DNA from: UBA1402 sp964488495
GTDB lineage: Bacteria; Bacteroidota; Bacteroidia; Bacteroidales; UBA1402
Reading direction: 5' to 3'
NCBI GenBank assembly: GCA_964488495.1
Contig: CAZAUQ010000024.1
Location: 1-34,980 of the forward strand
Length of the DNA stretch: 34,980 nt
The first letter of the stretch is position 1. The number at the start of each line of letters is the position of its first letter. Position numbers and translations under genes: made by a program. The notes beneath the pieces are model-generated. The model worked only from the letters and a program-made list of their open reading frames with translations, searched no databases and had not been told where the DNA came from. Positions 24,930 to 32,354 of the stretch are shown piece by piece.

Positions 24930-25445
24930 ATGAAGCCTGTTTTTTTGTATCTGTTCCTGTTCGGAACACTTTTATCGATCACTTCCTGTCTTGACGATCC
25001 CGAAGAAATCGCCTGGCGCAAAGCCAACGATAATTTTATGCAAAGCCTCAAGGATTCTTCGGAATTTAAGCCTTTGGAATACAACGATCATATATTGTAC
25101 AACGACGAGAATTACAATTACCTTGATCATCCTCTGAGTGGTATCTATTACAAAACATTGGTGCAGGGACAGGGGCAGGTGCCTCTGGTCGGACAGACAG
25201 TGGAAGTCGAGTACGAAGGGCGTTTATACAACGGCACTGTTTTTGACAGCGGCAGCAGAACCACCCTGGTAGGTTCGGGAGTCATCAGTGGCTGGACAGA
25301 AGTGTTGTACAGAATACCTCAAGGCTCCACCTGGGAGGTGGCTATCCCTTATTACCTGGGTTACGGAGAGGCTAAATACGGTTCTATACCCGCTTATTCC
25401 TGCCTGATTTTTACTATGGAATTAGTGAGCATCTCCGAAGACTAA
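24930..25445 (+). CDS. FKBP-type peptidyl-prolyl isomerase lipoprotein
   Basis: The ATG at 24930 gives 171 residues with a lipoprotein signal, lipid Cys at residue 20 (LLSITS-C). An in-frame ATG at 24867 lies upstream of the -7 element and is rejected. The FKBP domain occupies ~80-170: VEVEYEGRLYNGTVFDSGSR, VISGWTEVLYRIPQGSTWEV, IPYYLGYGEAKYGSIPAYS and LIFTMELVSI. Such enzymes speed folding of exported proteins in the periplasm. One relative, GldI, serves gliding in Flavobacterium, but nothing in the sequence ties this one to that role. It is apparently monocistronic and converges with asd. The 54 bp between them shows no convincing terminator. Confidence 0.88.
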   Translation: MKPVFLYLFLFGTLLSITSCLDDPEEIAWRKANDNFMQSLKDSSEFKPLEYNDHILYNDENYNYLDHPLSGIYYKTLVQGQGQVPLVGQTVEVEYEGRLYNGTVFDSGSRTTLVGSGVISGWTEVLYRIPQGSTWEVAIPYYLGYGEAKYGSIPAYSCLIFTMELVSISED

Positions 25446-25499
25446 AAGCAACCACATACCACGAGGTCCGAAAGACTACAGGCTTTCCGTAATGGAAGT

Positions 25500-26501
25500 T
25501 TAACGCTGAGAGAGTAAGTACTCAGCAATTTGCACGGCGTTCAGGGCAGCTCCTTTTTTAATCTGATCACTGACAGTCCAGAAGGTCAGTCCCTTGGGAT
25601 TGGTCAGGTCTTTTCTGATGCGTCCTACGTAAACCGGATCTTTGCCTGAAACAAACAAAGGCATAGGGTAGCTTTTGTTGGCTGGATCATCTTGCAGCAC
25701 AACACCTTCGGCTTTGTCAAAAGCTTCCCTGACTTCTTCGAGACTAAGGGGGCGTTGGGTTTCGAGCCAGATGTTTTCGGAGTGAGCGCGCAAAACCGGA
25801 ACACGCACACAGGTGGCGCTCACGAGCAGGTCGGAATGCATAATTTTCCGTGTCTCGTTGAACATCTTCATTTCCTCTTTGGTATAACCGTTTTCGGTGA
25901 AAACATCCACCTGGGGGATCAGGTTGTAGGCCAGCTGATAGGCGAATTTCTCCACGGTGGCAGCTTCGCCCTTAATCAGTTGAGCGTATTGATTGGTCAA
26001 TTCGTCCATAGCGGCAGCACCGGCTCCGCTGGCAGCCTGATAGGTGGAAACATGTACTTTGGTTATGTGACTCAGGTCTTCGATGGGTTTGAGAGCCACT
26101 ACCATTTGTATGGTGGTGCAATTAGGATTGGCAATAATATTTCTGGGCCTTTGCAAAGCATCTTTGGCATTGAATTCAGGCACTACCAGGGGTACATCTT
26201 CGTCCATACGGAAAGCACTGGAGTTGTCGATCATAATAGTGCCGAATTTGGTAATGGTGTCGGCAAATTCTTTGGAAGTACCTGCTCCGGCCGAAGTGAA
26301 GGCGATGTCGATTCCTTTGAAATCGTCGTTATGTTTTAATTCCCTGACTACGATTGATTTTCCGCGATAGGAATAAGTTTTGCCGGCACTGCGTCCGGAT
26401 CCAAACAATACCAAATCGTCCATGGGGAAATTACGTTCGTCAAGTACCTTGAGAAACTCTTGTCCTACAGCGCCGCTGGCGCCAACAATTGCAAGTCTCA
26501 T
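25500..26501 (-). CDS. asd: Aspartate-semialdehyde dehydrogenase
   Basis: Reduces aspartyl phosphate to aspartate semialdehyde with NADPH, the branch point to lysine/diaminopimelate, threonine and methionine. The protein has 333 residues, the normal length. The N-terminal nucleotide loop GASGAVGQ lies at ~7-14, the catalytic Cys128 in NPNCTT, and the SAGAG loop at ~70-74. The substrate-binding region VSTYQAASGAGAAAMDEL and the conserved VRVPVLRAHSE and YVGRIRKD segments are intact. It is monocistronic with a -7 element at 26572-26580. Confidence 0.96.
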   Translation of the reverse strand: MRLAIVGASGAVGQEFLKVLDERNFPMDDLVLFGSGRSAGKTYSYRGKSIVVRELKHNDDFKGIDIAFTSAGAGTSKEFADTITKFGTIMIDNSSAFRMDEDVPLVVPEFNAKDALQRPRNIIANPNCTTIQMVVALKPIEDLSHITKVHVSTYQAASGAGAAAMDELTNQYAQLIKGEAATVEKFAYQLAYNLIPQVDVFTENGYTKEEMKMFNETRKIMHSDLLVSATCVRVPVLRAHSENIWLETQRPLSLEEVREAFDKAEGVVLQDDPANKSYPMPLFVSGKDPVYVGRIRKDLTNPKGLTFWTVSDQIKKGAALNAVQIAEYLLSQR

Positions 26502-26545
26502 GTTAAAATAAAATTAATATGAAGATAATGTAATATAAAAATGCT

Positions 26546-26554
26546 TACCTTTGG
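26546..26554 (+). promoter_or_regulatory. -7 promoter element for the lamin-tail lipoprotein gene
   Basis: TACCTTTGG fits TAnnTTTG; the usual final pyrimidine is G here. It lies 40 bp before the ATG at 26595 and points toward the asd promoter element at 26572-26580. Confidence 0.45.
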
Positions 26555-26571
26555 TGCTGAACTAATACCGC

Positions 26572-26580
26572 GCAAAGGTA
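26572..26580 (-). promoter_or_regulatory. -7 promoter element for asd
   Basis: Minus strand reads TACCTTTGC, an exact TAnnTTTG match, 70 bp before the asd ATG at 26501. It faces the plus-strand element at 26546-26554 across 17 bp. Confidence 0.5.
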
Positions 26581-26594
26581 CTAAAAAAGTGAAG

Positions 26595-27650
26595 ATGCAC
26601 AAGAATATACTCCTTTCATTTAGCCTGCTGCTGATATTTTTTTCATGCAGGCCCTCACCAGAGTTATCGGACGATTGGATCAGCTCTTCAGTACAGACAT
26701 TGCAAGGAACTGATTCTAATCACAATGCTGCAAAAGATAGTTTGATAATCAACTATATAAACAATAATCATACAAACGAAGGTTTTCCCTGCGACAGTGC
26801 GTACAGTGAATTATTTTACCTGAGCCTTAATGAACTCTTATTCGATCCCGTACCCTTATCCTGCGATTACGTTGAAATAGTAAACCGTTCGGAACACCCT
26901 GTGAATTTGGCCGAAATCAGTATTTGTAATCGTAACGCTAAGGGCGAGTTAGGCAGCTCCAAAGCCCTGAGTCGGGATCCTTTTATGTTAGACCCCGGCG
27001 CTTACTGTTTGCTTACCTCAGATATAGAGAGTCTCAGGAGTGAATTTACACTGGATTCGTCACTACGGTATTTGATCGTTAAAAGTATGCCTTCCATGCC
27101 CAACGACAAGGGTTGTGTGGTTTTGCTTGACCACGAATCTAACATCATAGACGAATGTTACTATTCGAGTGCCATGCATCATAGCCTGCTCAGCAACAAA
27201 GAGGGAATTGCCCTGGAAAAGATACATCCCGATTTAGCATCGGCTGAAGCCGGATCCTGGATTTCAGCCTCGGCCGATGCAGCCTACGGGACACCCGGAA
27301 GAATTAATTCTCAATATCGTTCTATGGAACTTTCTGATGCAAGGGATGGTTTTATCGCCGAACAGGATTGGTTTGCGCCCTACGGAGATTCAAAACAAAA
27401 CGTATGGGTGTTGAGTTATGCCTTCAAGGATCTGCGTGTAGCCAATATCGGTATTTATAACCGCAGCGGGGCTTTACTTTGTTCACTGGCCGAAAACGCC
27501 CTGCTCGGGGCGAGGGGCTTTTTTGTCTGGCAAGGAACCGACCATCGGGGAGCTGTGCCCGATGCCGGGTCGTATCTTGTACACATTGAGCATTTCAACT
27601 TGAACGGTGACGTAAAAAAACAAAACATAGTTTGCCGTCTTTTACCTTGA
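26595..27650 (+). CDS. Lipoprotein with lamin-tail-like and FlgD-Ig-like domains
   Basis: The ATG at 26595 gives 351 residues. A signal peptide ends in LLIFFS-C with the lipid Cys at residue 18. Residues ~75-180 resemble a lamin-tail domain (LNELLFDPVPLSCDYVEIVN, then LDPGAYCLLTS), a beta fold often found in secreted Bacteroidota proteins. After a linker, residues ~260-350 look like a FlgD-type Ig/CTD-like domain: IGIYNRSGALLCSLAE, then GFFVWQGTDHRGAVPDAGSY. It is short for this group, and having both a lipobox and a sorting-domain-like end is unusual. Function is unknown; a cell-surface role is inferred. The next gene has its own promoter element. Confidence 0.65.
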   Translation: MHKNILLSFSLLLIFFSCRPSPELSDDWISSSVQTLQGTDSNHNAAKDSLIINYINNNHTNEGFPCDSAYSELFYLSLNELLFDPVPLSCDYVEIVNRSEHPVNLAEISICNRNAKGELGSSKALSRDPFMLDPGAYCLLTSDIESLRSEFTLDSSLRYLIVKSMPSMPNDKGCVVLLDHESNIIDECYYSSAMHHSLLSNKEGIALEKIHPDLASAEAGSWISASADAAYGTPGRINSQYRSMELSDARDGFIAEQDWFAPYGDSKQNVWVLSYAFKDLRVANIGIYNRSGALLCSLAENALLGARGFFVWQGTDHRGAVPDAGSYLVHIEHFNLNGDVKKQNIVCRLLP

Positions 27651-27656
27651 AAATGC

Positions 27657-27665
27657 TATCTTTGC
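27657..27665 (+). promoter_or_regulatory. -7 promoter element for the antiporter-tcdA operon
   Basis: TATCTTTGC, an exact TAnnTTTG match, 19 bp before the ATG at 27684, with TTTG at 27631-27634 as a candidate -33 element 22 bp upstream. Confidence 0.6.
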
Positions 27666-27683
27666 GAGGTAAAATAAGAATGG

Positions 27684-29873
27684 ATGAGGCCTCTGTTACT
27701 GACGATTTTTCAACCTCTGAGCAATCCGGTTGCCATCTTTTTGATCGTGCTGCTCATTATTCTGTTGGCCCCCATTTTGTTGAAGCGCTTACGAATTCCG
27801 CATATTGTGGGGATGATTCTGGCCGGCTTACTTGTGGGTCCTTATGGGCTTAATATCTTACCACGTGACGGCAGTATCGATTTGTTTGGCCAGTTGGGTC
27901 TGCTCTATATTATGTTCCTGGCCGGTGTTGAGATAGATTTGAACGATCTCAGAAACAATCGCTACAAAAGCTTGCTTTTTGGGCTTTTTACTTTTTTAAT
28001 ACCCCTGGCACTGGGATATATATCCAGTCGCTACCTTTTGCATTACACCATTGCCAGTTCTGTGTTGATGGCCGCCATGTATGCTTCACACACCCTGATT
28101 ACCTTTCCGGTGGTAAGCCGTATGGGCCTCGCCAAAAAAACGGTGGTAAACATTGCCGTGGGAGGCACCATTATTACCGAAACCCTGGTTTTGTTGATTT
28201 TGGCGGCAGTGAGCAGTCGTTATCGTCAGGAAGCAGATAATATGACGGAAATGAAAATGTTGATAGGTTTGCTTATTTCGGCCCTGGTGATCTTTTTTGT
28301 TTTTCCGCCTCTTACACGCTGGTTTTTGAAAAATTTCAGAGACAGTGTGCTGCAATTTGTGTTTATTCTGGTACTGGCCTTTGGAGCCTCTTTGCTTACC
28401 GAATATGCCGGCTTGCACGGAGTTCTGGGTATTTTCTTTGCCGGCCTGGTGTTGAATAAATACATTCCCAAGGTTTCCCCTTTGATGAACAGGCTGGAGT
28501 TTATGGGTAATATGCTGTTTATTCCCTTTTTCCTGATCAGCATCGGAATGATGATAAACTTCAGCGTGTTTGCCAAAGGTCCCGAAGCTTTTTATGTGAC
28601 CTTGGTTATGATAATTGTGGCTTTACTAAGCAAAGGACTGGCCTCCATACTGGCGAAACAGTCTTTCAAAATGAGCCGCAGCGAAGGATGGATGCTTTTT
28701 GGCCTGAGCTCGGGAAGGGCTGCCGTCACCTTGGCCATTTTAATGATTGGATATACTATTATTTTGGGTTATGATGCTCAGAATGAGCCTATACGTCTGA
28801 TGAATGAATACGTGCTCAACGGCAGTTTAGTACTGATTCTGGTGTCTTGTATAATAAGCGCTGTGGCTACCGAAAAGGCGGCCGGAAATATTCTGCTGGA
28901 TGAAGCCAAAGAGAATCCCCCTCTGGATACCGTCAACGAAAGCTTACTCATTCCCATTGCCAATCCGAAGAATATCGACTGCCTGGTGCAATTAGCTCTA
29001 TTGATGAGAGGTCCCAAAGATAAACTCTATGCGCTCAGAGTGGTGGACGATGTTATTAAAGAAAACAGTAAGGAGAATAGCCTTCGGCAATTGATTTATG
29101 CCTCTAAACTGGTGGCTGCCGCCGATCTCAGGCTGCATCAGGTATTGCGCTATGATTCAGATGTAGCCAACGGTATCATACATACCGTCAGGGAATACGA
29201 TATTTCCGATGTGATTCTGGGTTTGCACCATAAGTTGCCATTGAACGATTTCTTTTTGGGAGCCAAAACCCGCAGCATAATGACTCAAATGCAAAAGAGC
29301 ATATACATCAGTCGTTTTATTCTCCGTCCTGCCGATATACACAGGATCTTGCTGGTGATACCCGCCAAAGCGGAGTTCGAAAAAGGCTTCCTGTCCTGGC
29401 TCAACCGTATGATTAACCTGGCTTCCAACCTTAATGCCGGTATTTCTTTTTACGCTACGGCAGCCACCATCAATCACAGCCGGCAACTCCTTTCGGTGCA
29501 GCAAGTCTCTGTGCGTACCAAATGGACAGAGTTTGACGATTTGAACAATCTTCCCGCTCTGGCCCGCGAAATTAAACCGGACGATTTGCTGACTGTGGTT
29601 TTGTCGCGTCAGGGCTCTGTTTCGTACAAAAATTCTTTTGAAGGTATTGCACAAATACTCGAAAACAATCTTAATAACTGCAACTTGATGCTGGTGTATC
29701 CCAACCAGACGGTCTACGAAGAAAGATGGACTTCGTTTTACTCTCCTTTGGATTTTTACAACGAAGCCGAAGAACTTTTGTCTGCTCCTCACAACGAAGG
29801 CCGGCAGGATGCTTCCGGATTGTCTGAACCCATAAAGCAGGAAGAACCCGACTCATTGCCCCGAAAATTATGA
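27684..29873 (+). CDS. Cation:proton antiporter (CPA2 family) with C-terminal Usp-like domain
   Basis: A 729-residue inner-membrane transporter. The first ~400 residues hold about twelve to thirteen hydrophobic helices with CPA2 hallmarks: RIPHIVGMILAGLLVGPYGL, LGLLYIMFLAGVEIDLNDL, LHGVLGIFFAGLVLNKYI, FFLISIGMMINFS and GRAAVTLAILMIGYT. The remaining ~310 residues are soluble and resemble two universal-stress-like domains (LYALRVVDDVIKENS; DVILGLHHKLPLNDFFLGA), a usual regulatory add-on. The ion (Na or K against protons) cannot be told from sequence. Its stop overlaps the ATG of tcdA by 4 bp (ATGA). Confidence 0.87.
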   Translation: MRPLLLTIFQPLSNPVAIFLIVLLIILLAPILLKRLRIPHIVGMILAGLLVGPYGLNILPRDGSIDLFGQLGLLYIMFLAGVEIDLNDLRNNRYKSLLFGLFTFLIPLALGYISSRYLLHYTIASSVLMAAMYASHTLITFPVVSRMGLAKKTVVNIAVGGTIITETLVLLILAAVSSRYRQEADNMTEMKMLIGLLISALVIFFVFPPLTRWFLKNFRDSVLQFVFILVLAFGASLLTEYAGLHGVLGIFFAGLVLNKYIPKVSPLMNRLEFMGNMLFIPFFLISIGMMINFSVFAKGPEAFYVTLVMIIVALLSKGLASILAKQSFKMSRSEGWMLFGLSSGRAAVTLAILMIGYTIILGYDAQNEPIRLMNEYVLNGSLVLILVSCIISAVATEKAAGNILLDEAKENPPLDTVNESLLIPIANPKNIDCLVQLALLMRGPKDKLYALRVVDDVIKENSKENSLRQLIYASKLVAAADLRLHQVLRYDSDVANGIIHTVREYDISDVILGLHHKLPLNDFFLGAKTRSIMTQMQKSIYISRFILRPADIHRILLVIPAKAEFEKGFLSWLNRMINLASNLNAGISFYATAATINHSRQLLSVQQVSVRTKWTEFDDLNNLPALAREIKPDDLLTVVLSRQGSVSYKNSFEGIAQILENNLNNCNLMLVYPNQTVYEERWTSFYSPLDFYNEAEELLSAPHNEGRQDASGLSEPIKQEEPDSLPRKL

Positions 29874-30715
29874 ACTGGACACAACGCACCTCCCTGTTAA
29901 TCGGAGATCAAGCCCTTGAAAAATTGGAACATTCCAGTGTGCTGATAGTCGGCTTGGGAGGAGTGGGGGCATATGTAGCTGAATTTCTGGCACGGGCAGG
30001 CATAGGACGTTTGATTCTCGTAGACGGTGATAAGGTGCAGGCTACCAACCGCAACCGACAACTGCCGGCATTGTGCAGTACCGAAGGCTGCTCTAAAGTT
30101 GAGGTAGTGGCTCAGCGATTAGGGGATATCAATCCGGACATCCGGCTACACTATTTTCCTTTGTTTCTGGAGGAAGAAGAACCCCTGGATTTACTGTACG
30201 GCCTCAATCGCTTTTGCACCCGAATAAGCAGTCAAATAAATCGAATAATCCCTGACGATGACTACTGGCAAGAATTGAATACATCCGGAATTACCGCACA
30301 AACAATGCCCATTTGCGACTTTGTGGTAGATGCCATCGACAGCCTTGGCCCCAAAGCCGCTCTTATCCGGGCCTGTCTGGAGCATAAAATTCCATTGATT
30401 TCGTCCATGGGGGCCGGAGCCAGACTCGATCCCTCGCAAATTAGCACCTGCGATATTTCCAAAACCCATCAGTGCGCACTGGCCAGAGCTTTGCGTCATC
30501 GTCTGAGGGCTTTTGGCATAAGTAAAGGCTTCCCTGTGGTGTTTTCTTCCGAACAAGTCACTTCGAAAGCCAATACTACCGAAAAACAAACTACGGCAAA
30601 GGCTGTACCCGGCACCATTTCCTATTTACCGGCGGCTTTTGCCTGTCATCTGACAGCTTATACGATTAAGTACTTAATTTTTGAAAAAAACACCTCGATG
30701 AATCAGCCGGATTAA
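29870..30715 (+). CDS. tcdA: tRNA threonylcarbamoyladenosine dehydratase (ThiF/E1 family)
   Basis: TcdA cyclises t6A37 of tRNA to ct6A using ATP. The protein has 281 residues (E. coli about 268). The nucleotide-binding loop VGLGGVGAYVAEFLARAGIG lies at ~27-46, with the E1-type DGDKVQATNRNRQLPAL next. The middle shows VVDAIDSLGPKAALIRACL and ISSMGAGARLDPSQI, typical of TcdA rather than ThiF or MoeB, and there is no rhodanese or zinc Cys-pair domain. About 30 extra residues between ~98 and 140 (RISSQINRIIPDDDYWQELN) precede the VVDAID block. The E. coli enzyme associates with the membrane, whereas here the gene is translationally coupled to an antiporter. Confidence 0.87.
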   Translation: MNWTQRTSLLIGDQALEKLEHSSVLIVGLGGVGAYVAEFLARAGIGRLILVDGDKVQATNRNRQLPALCSTEGCSKVEVVAQRLGDINPDIRLHYFPLFLEEEEPLDLLYGLNRFCTRISSQINRIIPDDDYWQELNTSGITAQTMPICDFVVDAIDSLGPKAALIRACLEHKIPLISSMGAGARLDPSQISTCDISKTHQCALARALRHRLRAFGISKGFPVVFSSEQVTSKANTTEKQTTAKAVPGTISYLPAAFACHLTAYTIKYLIFEKNTSMNQPD

Positions 30716-30805
30716 GTCGGCCGAACTGCATCTAAAAAGTTCAGGTTGTTGATAAATAGGCACAAAAATGTATTCCCCCTTCTGTGCTTGTACGGGAATA
30801 TTGTC

Positions 30806-30814
30806 TATTTTTGC
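30806..30814 (+). promoter_or_regulatory. -7 promoter element for the metF-metH operon
   Basis: TATTTTTGC, an exact TAnnTTTG match, 24 bp before the metF ATG at 30839. The short leader leaves no room for a SAM or cobalamin riboswitch. Confidence 0.6.
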
Positions 30815-30838
30815 GTTTTATTTCAATAAATCTAAGCT

Positions 30839-31726
30839 ATGAAAATACCCGATATCCTTCGGAACAAAAAAACTCTTTCTTTCGAAATATTTCCTCCCAA
30901 AAGAAAGGAAGACACCTTTGTGCTTATCGAAGATACCATAAAAGAATTATCAGACTTTAATCCCGATTTCATCAGCGTTACCTACGGAGCCCTTGGAAAT
31001 ACCCTGAGCAACTCGGTAGCCATTGCCAAACACATTAAACAACATACCCATTCGGAACCACTGGCTCACCTCACCTGTGTAGCGTCCGACAAAGTTCAGG
31101 TAGACGAAATATGCCGGGAGCTCAAAGAAGCCAACATAAAAAACATATTGACTCTGCGAGGTGATTTACCTGCTGATCCTGGCCTTCAACACCGCGATTT
31201 TGTGCATGCTTCCGAATTGACGGCCTATATTTCGGCCCGTTACGGCGCTGACTTTGCTTTTGCCGGAGCCTGCTATCCCGAAAAACATCCCGAAGCGATT
31301 TCCATGAAAGAAGATATCCGGCACCTTAAGATGAAACAAGACGCCGGCATGGACTTTTTTATTACCCAGTTGTTTTTTGACAACGAAGCCTTTTACCGTT
31401 TTTTGCTCGAAGCCCGAAAGGCCGGTGTCACAATTCCGATAATTCCGGGCATTATGCCGGTTTCCAATTATAAACAGCTGGATGGCATGATACGGGTCAC
31501 CGGCGCTGCCATTCCCCTGCAATTGCGCAATTACTTTGACCGCTACCGTTACGACAAACAAGCCCTGGAAGAAATCGGCATTATTTTTACCAGCCATCAG
31601 ATCCTGGACCTCATTGCCAACGATGTGGACGGTATCCATCTGTATTCGATGAACAAAAGCAGTTTTATAAAAAAATTAATGGCCAACATCGCTTATGTAC
31701 GTACAGGCTTCTTTGCTCAGACGTGA
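30839..31726 (+). CDS. metF: 5,10-methylenetetrahydrofolate reductase
   Basis: Reduces 5,10-methylene-THF to 5-methyl-THF, the methyl donor for methionine synthase. The protein has 295 residues, the size of the bacterial FAD-TIM-barrel form. Conserved blocks are LSFEIFPPKR (N-terminal, catalytic Glu), DFISVTYGALGN, HLTCVASD, ILTLRGDLPAD, FAGACYPEKHPEA, LKMKQDAGMDFFITQLFFDN and IPIIPGIMPVSNYKQL. The end GIHLYSMNKS is also typical. It is first in an operon with the methionine synthase activation-domain gene, which it overlaps by 32 bp, and with metH. Confidence 0.96.
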   Translation: MKIPDILRNKKTLSFEIFPPKRKEDTFVLIEDTIKELSDFNPDFISVTYGALGNTLSNSVAIAKHIKQHTHSEPLAHLTCVASDKVQVDEICRELKEANIKNILTLRGDLPADPGLQHRDFVHASELTAYISARYGADFAFAGACYPEKHPEAISMKEDIRHLKMKQDAGMDFFITQLFFDNEAFYRFLLEARKAGVTIPIIPGIMPVSNYKQLDGMIRVTGAAIPLQLRNYFDRYRYDKQALEEIGIIFTSHQILDLIANDVDGIHLYSMNKSSFIKKLMANIAYVRTGFFAQT

Positions 31727-32327
31727 TGCACTGACTTTTCTGGGTTATTCTGACAGTGATCTGGATGAGAAAACGCAGGAAACTCTCCATTCGGCCCTTG
31801 CTCATATAGCTGAATGGTCTGCGTTCAAACTGCATTACAGTTACCTGAAAGACTTGCCCGAAACACCGGTTTTTTTGCAGCAAGAGCCCTATAAGAGCTT
31901 GCAGGGAAAGCTGGATACAGCCCTGTTGTTTGCAGCCACCCTGGGTATGGGCATTGACCAACGTATACGGAGCCTGTCCCTGAACAGACTTTCGGAAGCC
32001 GTGGTGCTAAATGCCGTCGCCAATGCCTATCTCGAAGCCAGGACAGAGATGTTTATTAAGGAAATACTGCCCGACGGAGTCTTGTTTTGTCCGGGTTATG
32101 CAGGTACCTCGCCCACAGACAACCGCTCTGTATTGAAGCTGCTTGATGCCCAAAAACACCTGGGTATTTACCTGAAAGATTCAGGTCTTATGTTGCCCGA
32201 AAAATCCCTGGCCGGAATCGTAGTGGCAGATTATCGTTTCAATTGCAGAGCTTGCAGCATACGCAGCAAATGCGACTATCTCAGGCAGGGTAAAACCTGT
32301 TACGGCACTAGGCCGGCACTAAAATAA
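31695..32327 (+). CDS. Free-standing methionine synthase activation-domain protein
   Basis: A 210-residue protein matching the AdoMet-binding activation domain that normally forms the C-terminus of MetH. The mark is LFCPGYAGTSPTDNRSVLKL followed by LGIYLKDSGLMLPEKSLAGI. Its C-terminus adds a Cys cluster, FNCRACSIRSKCDYLRQGKTC, as in the separate Thermotoga maritima protein beside its short MetH. A metal centre or structural zinc is plausible but unproven. The N-terminal half is helical (LRRDALTFLGYSDSDLDEKT). The start at 31695 overlaps metF; a TTG at 31713 is an alternative. Placed between metF and a MetH lacking this domain, it probably restores oxidised cob(II)alamin by SAM-dependent reductive methylation. 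Confidence 0.85.
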   Translation: MYVQASLLRRDALTFLGYSDSDLDEKTQETLHSALAHIAEWSAFKLHYSYLKDLPETPVFLQQEPYKSLQGKLDTALLFAATLGMGIDQRIRSLSLNRLSEAVVLNAVANAYLEARTEMFIKEILPDGVLFCPGYAGTSPTDNRSVLKLLDAQKHLGIYLKDSGLMLPEKSLAGIVVADYRFNCRACSIRSKCDYLRQGKTCYGTRPALK

Positions 32328-32354
32328 AAAACAATACAAAGTAGAATCAAGATA

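Noticed and set aside
25692..26339. 215-codon plus-strand frame opposite asd
   Set aside because: asd is intact and strongly conserved on the other strand.
29157..29792. 211-codon minus-strand frame opposite the antiporter's soluble domain
   Set aside because: No motif or start context is visible, and the plus-strand protein is continuous.
30716..30838. SAM or cobalamin riboswitch before metF
   Set aside because: The promoter element leaves a leader of only about 20 nt, and no B12-box or SAM-type core was seen.
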